The notes under the pieces: generated by a model | The model's database searches: none | What the model saw: only the letters and a program-made list of their open reading frames with translations | Told to the model about the DNA's origin: nothing | Made by a program: the position numbers and the translations under genes | In this document: piece after piece, positions 7,824-11,420 of the stretch | Position numbering within the stretch: the stretch's first letter is position 1 | How the letters are laid out: every line of letters starts with the position of its first letter | Assembly (NCBI GenBank): GCA_010028615.1 | Contig: RHAS01000013.1 | Span: 1 to 11,420, forward strand | DNA: 11,420 bases | Direction of reading: 5' to 3' | Origin: Actinomycetota bacterium | Lineage (GTDB): Bacteria > Actinomycetota > Actinomycetes > Actinomycetales > Microbacteriaceae

Positions 7824-8885
7824 ATGAACCCTTCGCCAACTTGGCAAGATTTGTTGTCAAAGCTAGAGGCTAAAACAGACCTTAGTAAAGCTGAGGCGTC
7901 CTGGGCGATGGAAGCCATGATGTCCGGCACTTCTGATCCAGATATCGTTGGAAGCTTCTTGTTGGCTCTAAAAGCTAAGGGGGAGAGCACTGATGAGTTG
8001 ACTGGTTTCGTCGATGTCATGCTCGCTAATGCGGTGCCGATACCTGTCTCTCAAGAGGCGGTCGATATTGTTGGAACTGGGGGAGATCAGCTCGGCACAG
8101 TCAACGTTTCAAGTATGGCTGCCATAGTTGCAGCCGCTTCTGGCACCCCAGTTCTAAAACATGGTTCCAGATCTGCCTCGGGTAAAACCGGCTCATCCGA
8201 ATTTCTAGAAGCGCTCGGTATTCGCCTAGACCTTACGCCAGCCAGAATTGCGGAGATCTTCGATAATTTAGGCATTGGGTTTTTCTTCGCACCGCTATTT
8301 CATCCAGCACTCAAACATGTTGCCCCAATTCGAAAGCAACTAGGAGTCCCAACAACTTTCAACTTTCTAGGCCCGCTGGTCAATCCAGTTCAACCTAAAG
8401 CGACGGCTCTCGGTGTTGCTAATCCAGAGATTTTGGGCAAAATTGCTGACCAAATTGCCGTCCGAAACCGCACAGCGATAGTTTTCAGGGGCCAAGATGG
8501 GCTAGACGAACTAACTACGACGACCAGTAGTTATGTCAACCTGGTAAAAGACGGAGCTTTGCTTTCATTGGCTTTCGATCCCGAAGAAATTGGCCTCAAA
8601 AAGGCTGAAATCAGCGATCTCATAGGTGGGGACTCCGCTGAAAACTCCAGGATCGCGATGGAGCTTTTCAGAGGAAATCTGGGGGAGAAACATCCTATAT
8701 TCCAGATTGTGGCACTCAATGCGGCTGTGGCGATGGCTGCCTTCCAGCTCGCAGAGGCTAACAGTATTCAGAACTTTGATTTCGGGACTTCTATGTCCAC
8801 CAGCTACAAAGCCGCTGCAAATTCTTTGTCATCCGGAGCTGCATACGATCTGGTCGAGCGGTGGGTAGAGGAGAGCAACAGCTAG
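7824..8885 (+). CDS. trpD: Anthranilate phosphoribosyltransferase
   Basis: TrpD transfers phosphoribose from PRPP to anthranilate, the second step of tryptophan synthesis from chorismate, in the cytosol. The 353-residue protein has normal length and all main motifs: the PRPP-binding GTGGD (84-88), the glycine-rich loop beginning KHGSR (112-116), the FNFLGPLVNP block, and the magnesium-binding D228-E229 in DGLDELTTTT. The usual KHGNR is KHGSR here, a substitution of the conserved Asn by Ser in the substrate loop. The gene stands alone, away from other trp genes, and is divergent from the ctaE/qcrC operon across 101 bp; the same trpD-ctaE neighbourhood occurs in Mycobacterium tuberculosis. ATG at 7824 has no properly spaced ribosome-binding site and may be translated from a leaderless transcript. 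Confidence 0.95.
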   Translation: MNPSPTWQDLLSKLEAKTDLSKAEASWAMEAMMSGTSDPDIVGSFLLALKAKGESTDELTGFVDVMLANAVPIPVSQEAVDIVGTGGDQLGTVNVSSMAAIVAAASGTPVLKHGSRSASGKTGSSEFLEALGIRLDLTPARIAEIFDNLGIGFFFAPLFHPALKHVAPIRKQLGVPTTFNFLGPLVNPVQPKATALGVANPEILGKIADQIAVRNRTAIVFRGQDGLDELTTTTSSYVNLVKDGALLSLAFDPEEIGLKKAEISDLIGGDSAENSRIAMELFRGNLGEKHPIFQIVALNAAVAMAAFQLAEANSIQNFDFGTSMSTSYKAAANSLSSGAAYDLVERWVEESNS

Positions 8886-8904
8886 AAGCCTCCAGTACCA
8901 GAAA

Positions 8905-8931
8905 AACATTACTTGACATAATGTTCATTAT
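8905..8931. repeat. Overlapping inverted repeats between trpD and the Nudix gene
   Basis: AACATTA (8905-8911) and TAATGTT (8919-8925) form a perfect 7-bp inverted repeat around CTTGACA. The right arm also belongs to a second perfect palindrome, ATAATG-TT-CATTAT (8918-8931). The site lies between two convergent gene ends. Read on the minus strand, the first hairpin runs into a short T-run, so it may be a weak terminator for the Nudix gene. A protein-binding site is the alternative. Confidence 0.5.
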
Positions 8932-8936
8932 CGGAG

Positions 8937-9407
8937 TTATTGGAATCGTTCCTGGATGTACTTCCTTAGCTGGTGTGGCCCTAATGGCTCATTGCTAGCT
9001 AAAAGATCTTCTAGTGACCACCAACGGTATTCCAAGACATCTCTGTATTCGTCTTGAGTAAATCCAGATGTATTTGGTTCAAATTCTTCAACTTGTAACT
9101 CAAAAATCGTGTCTGTGTAGGTATGAAAGCTTTTGCCGTCAGCCCAATCCCAGCGGCCACTAGTTACCAATACCGGAAACTCTAAATCCGTTTCCCTGAG
9201 CAGCATACCGGTTTCTTCCGCTAGTTCCCTAACCGCAGCAATTTTTACTGTCTCGCCTTGATCAATTCCACCACCAGGAGTTAGCCAACGAGGTGGTAGG
9301 CCTACTTCTGGGTCAAAATGTGTTTTCAAGAGCAAAAAGGTTCTTTTAGGGCTGTACAGCAGAACACGTGCAGTTTCTCTGTGCTTGACATGGAGTTTTT
9401 CAGTCAT
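8937..9407 (-). CDS. Nudix hydrolase
   Basis: This 156-residue cytosolic protein carries a complete Nudix box at residues 46-68, fitting G-x5-E-x7-RE-U-x-EE-x-G-U (G46, E52, R60, E61, E64, E65, G67). Nudix enzymes split a nucleoside diphosphate linked to another group, using magnesium held by the box glutamates. The preceding PPRWLTPGGGID is a typical beta strand and loop. The later ELQVEEFEPNTSGFTQDEYRDVLEYRWWSLEDL part resembles the C-terminus of general NTP/ADP-sugar Nudix proteins, but substrate cannot be predicted. Start ATG lies inside the end of the upstream membrane-protein gene (8-bp overlap), so the two are probably co-translated. No feature suggests loss of activity. Confidence 0.9.
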   Translation of the reverse strand: MTEKLHVKHRETARVLLYSPKRTFLLLKTHFDPEVGLPPRWLTPGGGIDQGETVKIAAVRELAEETGMLLRETDLEFPVLVTSGRWDWADGKSFHTYTDTIFELQVEEFEPNTSGFTQDEYRDVLEYRWWSLEDLLASNEPLGPHQLRKYIQERFQ

Positions 9408-10032
9408 TTGCTATTTTTTGGTTCATGTGGTCTTTTTTAGGGTCAAATCCAAATATTCTCATGGAAATCTGGGAAAGGTAGCCAATCCCAATGGCAAATA
9501 AGGCCGTTCCAAGACCAACCGTTCCACCTAGAAACCATCCTGCAACCAGTACGAGAGTCTCACAACCTGTTCTGATCAACCAGAATGGGATTCCCGTTAC
9601 TCGGGTCAGTCCAACCATGAAGCCATCTCTAGGTCCGCCACCCAATCCAGCGGACAGGTAAAGTCCAGAACCAACAGCAACAATAACAAGCCCCAGAAGC
9701 ATGAGAACTAGGTTCGCCCAGAAGCCTAGAACCTCTGGCATAAGTGGCCTAGACAAATCTGCAAAGGGACCGATCGAAATTGCATTTACCAAAGTGCCAA
9801 TACCTGGTTTTTGTTTGATCGGGATCCAAAGCAAAAGCACAACTGCGCTGATGATGGTTGTGGCAACGCCAAAGCTCCAGCCCGTTTGGTTTTGGATTCC
9901 CTGGCCTAACACATCCCAAGGTGCTACCCCAAGTCCAGAATGAATCATCATGGCTAGGCCAAGTCCAAATATGTAAAGACCTAGCACTAGTCTGGCAATA
10001 GGTTTTAGTTTAGGTCTTGACCAAGTATTCAC
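9400..10032 (-). CDS. YczE-like integral membrane protein
   Basis: This 210-residue, strongly hydrophobic protein has about five predicted membrane segments, roughly at 12-35, 50-72, 78-97, 103-130 and 155-190. It resembles the YczE/YyaS/YitT group of bacterial membrane proteins, with the conserved N-terminal GLGLAMMIHSGLGVAPWDVL and a central GLGGGPRDGFM loop. The biochemical role of this group is not established; a transporter-like function is a guess. The start is GTG at 10032; GGGGGA directly abuts it with no spacing, while TAGGCT lies seven bases before the GTG, so a leaderless transcript is plausible. It overlaps the Nudix gene by 8 bp and is divergent from the phosphodiesterase gene across only 37 bp. 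Confidence 0.8.
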   Translation of the reverse strand: MNTWSRPKLKPIARLVLGLYIFGLGLAMMIHSGLGVAPWDVLGQGIQNQTGWSFGVATTIISAVVLLLWIPIKQKPGIGTLVNAISIGPFADLSRPLMPEVLGFWANLVLMLLGLVIVAVGSGLYLSAGLGGGPRDGFMVGLTRVTGIPFWLIRTGCETLVLVAGWFLGGTVGLGTALFAIGIGYLSQISMRIFGFDPKKDHMNQKIAND

Positions 10033-10069
10033 TCCCCCTAGCCTACCGCCGCCTTACGAAAGGTAGTTG

Positions 10070-10819
10070 ATGCAAGATCATCCTTATTTTTCTTGCAATG
10101 GCGTAGCACTCCTATCTCACCGTGGCTTTAGTCCCCCGAGTGAAAACACAATTGAATCTTTTCGACACGCGGTTGATTTCGGAGCTGAATACATTGAAAC
10201 GGATATTCGCTGCACCAGTGATGGGCATGCAGTTTTATTCCATGATGAAGATCTAAGGCGACTAACCGGAAGTGCCGAGCGGGTAAGCTCTCTGACACTA
10301 AAAGAGTTTAGGAACCTAAAATTCAAAGAAGGTGGAACACCTACGACCTTGGTTGAAGCATTGGAAACGTTTCCAAAATTGAAATTCAACTTGGACATCA
10401 AAGATCCATTGGCCATAAATCCGACTGTTCGAGCTATTGAATCTGCAAAAGCTCACCAAAGGGTTTTGATTTCAAGTTTTAGCGAGACCACCCGACAAAA
10501 AGCCTTGGCACTATTTTCGAAGCCGGTAGCCACCTCGGCCAGCGCTTCGCTGGTTCTAAAAGTTAGGTTCCGCGCCTTGTTTGGGCTAAAGATCGAAAAG
10601 TTACTTATTGGCGTTGGCGCACTGCAAGTTCCAGCTTCGATGTATGGAATCCGATTCGACACCAACCGTTTTATTCGCAAAGTTCAGTTGACTGGAACCC
10701 TGATGCATTTCTGGACGATCAACGATGAAAAATCTATAAAGAGATTGGTCAAACGCGGTGCCAACGGCATCGTGACTGATAACACAGAATTGGCTGGTCA
10801 AATACTGGGAAAAACCTAA
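10070..10819 (+). CDS. Glycerophosphodiester phosphodiesterase family protein
   Basis: Members of this family cleave glycerophosphodiesters, from phospholipid turnover, to glycerol-3-phosphate and an alcohol using a TIM-barrel fold. This 249-residue protein has the signature residues: H17-R18 in SHRG, the SENT motif (24-27), E43 and D45 in IETDIR, and the general acid H58 in FHDE. The NLDIK strand carries Asp where many relatives have Glu. There is no signal peptide, so the enzyme is probably cytosolic, like UgpQ rather than periplasmic GlpQ. ATG at 10070 is preferred over the adjacent TTG at 10067 because AGG at 10061-10063 is then six bases upstream. The C-terminal block with MHFWTINDEKSIKRL and GANGIVTD is typical and complete. 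Actual substrate is not known. Confidence 0.9.
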   Translation: MQDHPYFSCNGVALLSHRGFSPPSENTIESFRHAVDFGAEYIETDIRCTSDGHAVLFHDEDLRRLTGSAERVSSLTLKEFRNLKFKEGGTPTTLVEALETFPKLKFNLDIKDPLAINPTVRAIESAKAHQRVLISSFSETTRQKALALFSKPVATSASASLVLKVRFRALFGLKIEKLLIGVGALQVPASMYGIRFDTNRFIRKVQLTGTLMHFWTINDEKSIKRLVKRGANGIVTDNTELAGQILGKT

Positions 10820-10881
10820 GAACCGGAAGAAAATTCACTTTCCTAGGGTTTACTTTGTTACCCGAGCAGTTAGGAAAAATC

Positions 10882-11235
10882 ATGAATTCAGAACCAGTAA
10901 GAGGCTCCAGACTAGGAAGTTCAAGCTCTGAGTCTATTGACGGTGTTACCCTCTCCCCCAGACAAACAATTTCCTATACTTGCCAGAATCAGCACGTTAG
11001 CGAACTAATCTTTGCAGCAGAAGTTGAGACACCTGATGTTTGGGAATGTAAGAAATGTGGTCAGTTGGCAAAGCGCGATGGCTATGTAGCTGATACCGAA
11101 GCAGAGGTTGTAGAGAAAGTAGCTCGAACTCACTTCGATCTTCTATTAGAGCGCCGCAGCCGAGATGAACTTGAAGTGATTCTCCAGGAAGCCCTAGCCG
11201 ATTTGAAGCAACGGCGAAAGAAGAACGCTAGTTAG
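10882..11235 (+). CDS. rbpA: RNA polymerase-binding protein RbpA
   Basis: RbpA binds RNA polymerase and the principal sigma factor and stabilises the open promoter complex; it is found only in Actinobacteria. The 117-residue protein starts at the ATG at 10882, supported by AGGA at 10872-10875 six bases upstream; an in-frame TTG at 10855 would add nine unconserved residues. The N-terminal VRGSRLGSSSSES resembles the family's RGSRLG tail. C34, H38, C56 and C59 are placed as in the zinc site described for Streptomyces coelicolor RbpA, a site that Mycobacterium RbpA lacks in part. The C-terminal helical ARTHFDLLLERRSRDELE region is the sigma-interacting domain. It lies 62 bp after the phosphodiesterase gene and overlaps the convergent mannosyltransferase gene by 8 bp, a neighbourhood also seen in Mycobacterium (Rv2050/Rv2051c). 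Confidence 0.92.
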   Translation: MNSEPVRGSRLGSSSSESIDGVTLSPRQTISYTCQNQHVSELIFAAEVETPDVWECKKCGQLAKRDGYVADTEAEVVEKVARTHFDLLLERRSRDELEVILQEALADLKQRRKKNAS

Positions 11236-11420
11236 TTCTTCCAAAAAGTCGGCGGAAACCAAATTTGGTGATCAGCAAAAGCGCTTCCGAAACTATTGCC
11301 TTACTCATCTTTGAGTTTCCTATTTTACGTTCAATGAATGTGATTGGGACTTCGACTACCCGTCCGCCAGATAGCAGAGTCCGATAAGCCATCTCAATCT
11401 GGAATGAATATCCTTTGGCG
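11228..11420 (-). CDS. ppm1: Polyprenol-phosphate mannosyltransferase, C-terminal part
   Basis: The minus strand is open from the window edge to a TAG at 11228-11230, giving the last 63 residues of a protein whose start lies beyond the window. The segments GYSFQIEMAYRTLLSGGR, VVEVPITFIER and IGNSKMS match the C-terminal part of GT2-family dolichol/polyprenol-phosphate mannose synthases, which load mannose from GDP-mannose onto a lipid carrier at the inner face of the membrane for glycan and lipoprotein glycosylation. The terminal basic stretch KFGFRRLFGR ends the GT domain, and no downstream membrane domain follows. The rbpA neighbour supports a Ppm1-like identity. The N-terminal catalytic region is not visible here. 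Confidence 0.85.
   Translation of the reverse strand, partial: AKGYSFQIEMAYRTLLSGGRVVEVPITFIERKIGNSKMSKAIVSEALLLITKFGFRRLFGRTN

Noticed and set aside
8913..8941. TTGACA at 8913-8918 as a -35 promoter element.
   Set aside because: With a 17-bp spacer the -10 position reads GTTATT, a poor match, and the promoter would point antisense into the Nudix gene. TTGACA is better explained as the loop of the inverted repeat.
10855..10881. Upstream TTG start for rbpA giving 126 residues.
   Set aside because: The extra nine residues are unlike the family N-terminus and the ATG at 10882 has a well-spaced AGGA; the zinc-site numbering (C34, H38, C56, C59) also fits the ATG start.
1..11420. Mobile elements, CRISPR arrays, tRNA or rRNA genes.
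   Set aside because: No transposase or integrase, no spaced direct repeats, and no tRNA- or rRNA-like segment was recognised; nearly all bases are covered by ordinary protein genes.

Overview
The window looks like a chromosomal segment from a high-G+C-phylum actinobacterium with unusually low G+C. It is probably a small free-living member of the Microbacteriaceae (freshwater Luna-type relatives such as Rhodoluna or Aquiluna are my best guess). The main evidence is the actinobacterial bcc-aa3 respiratory cluster: diheme cytochrome cc, Rieske protein with three membrane segments, 4-helix CtaF, and lipoprotein CtaC. RbpA, an RNA polymerase-binding protein restricted to Actinobacteria, supports this, as do the neighbour pairs ctaE/trpD and rbpA/ppm1, both also found in Mycobacterium. 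The genus is inferred from remembered protein similarity, not from a search.

Layout. 1-359: the 3' end of an M20 dipeptidase. 387-749: an ErpA/HesB iron-sulfur protein, closed by a clear intrinsic terminator at 763-792. 889-3759: a plus-strand cytochrome oxidase operon, ctaC-ctaD-ctaF. 3797-7722: a convergent minus-strand operon running from 7722 downwards as [ctaE-qcrC fused]-qcrA-qcrB. 7824-8885: trpD, divergent from that operon. 8937-10032: a minus-strand pair, a YczE-like membrane protein and a Nudix hydrolase, overlapping by 8 bp. 10070-10819: a glycerophosphodiester phosphodiesterase. 10882-11235: rbpA. 11228-11420: the C-terminus of a polyprenol-phosphate mannosyltransferase (ppm1-like) on the minus strand, overlapping rbpA tail to tail. 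No gene-free stretch exceeds about 140 bases. I see no RNA genes, CRISPR arrays or mobile elements.

Function. The cta and qcr genes encode the menaquinol:oxygen supercomplex III2IV2. QcrA and QcrB take electrons from menaquinol, the two c hemes of QcrC carry them to CuA on CtaC, and CtaD reduces oxygen. The actinobacterial complex needs no soluble cytochrome c.

The two most notable observations are both in-frame changes in this complex. First, ctaE and qcrC, normally separate neighbouring genes, form one 411-codon open frame. The end of the last CtaE helix, the CtaE stop, the qcrC start and the QcrC N-terminal membrane anchor are all missing. If real, this covalently links complex IV to complex III. 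Second, CtaD lacks about 14 highly conserved residues between two transmembrane helices, while all its heme and copper ligands remain. Either this lineage has a remodelled supercomplex or the sequence carries two deletions, natural or from assembly; read-level checking would decide.
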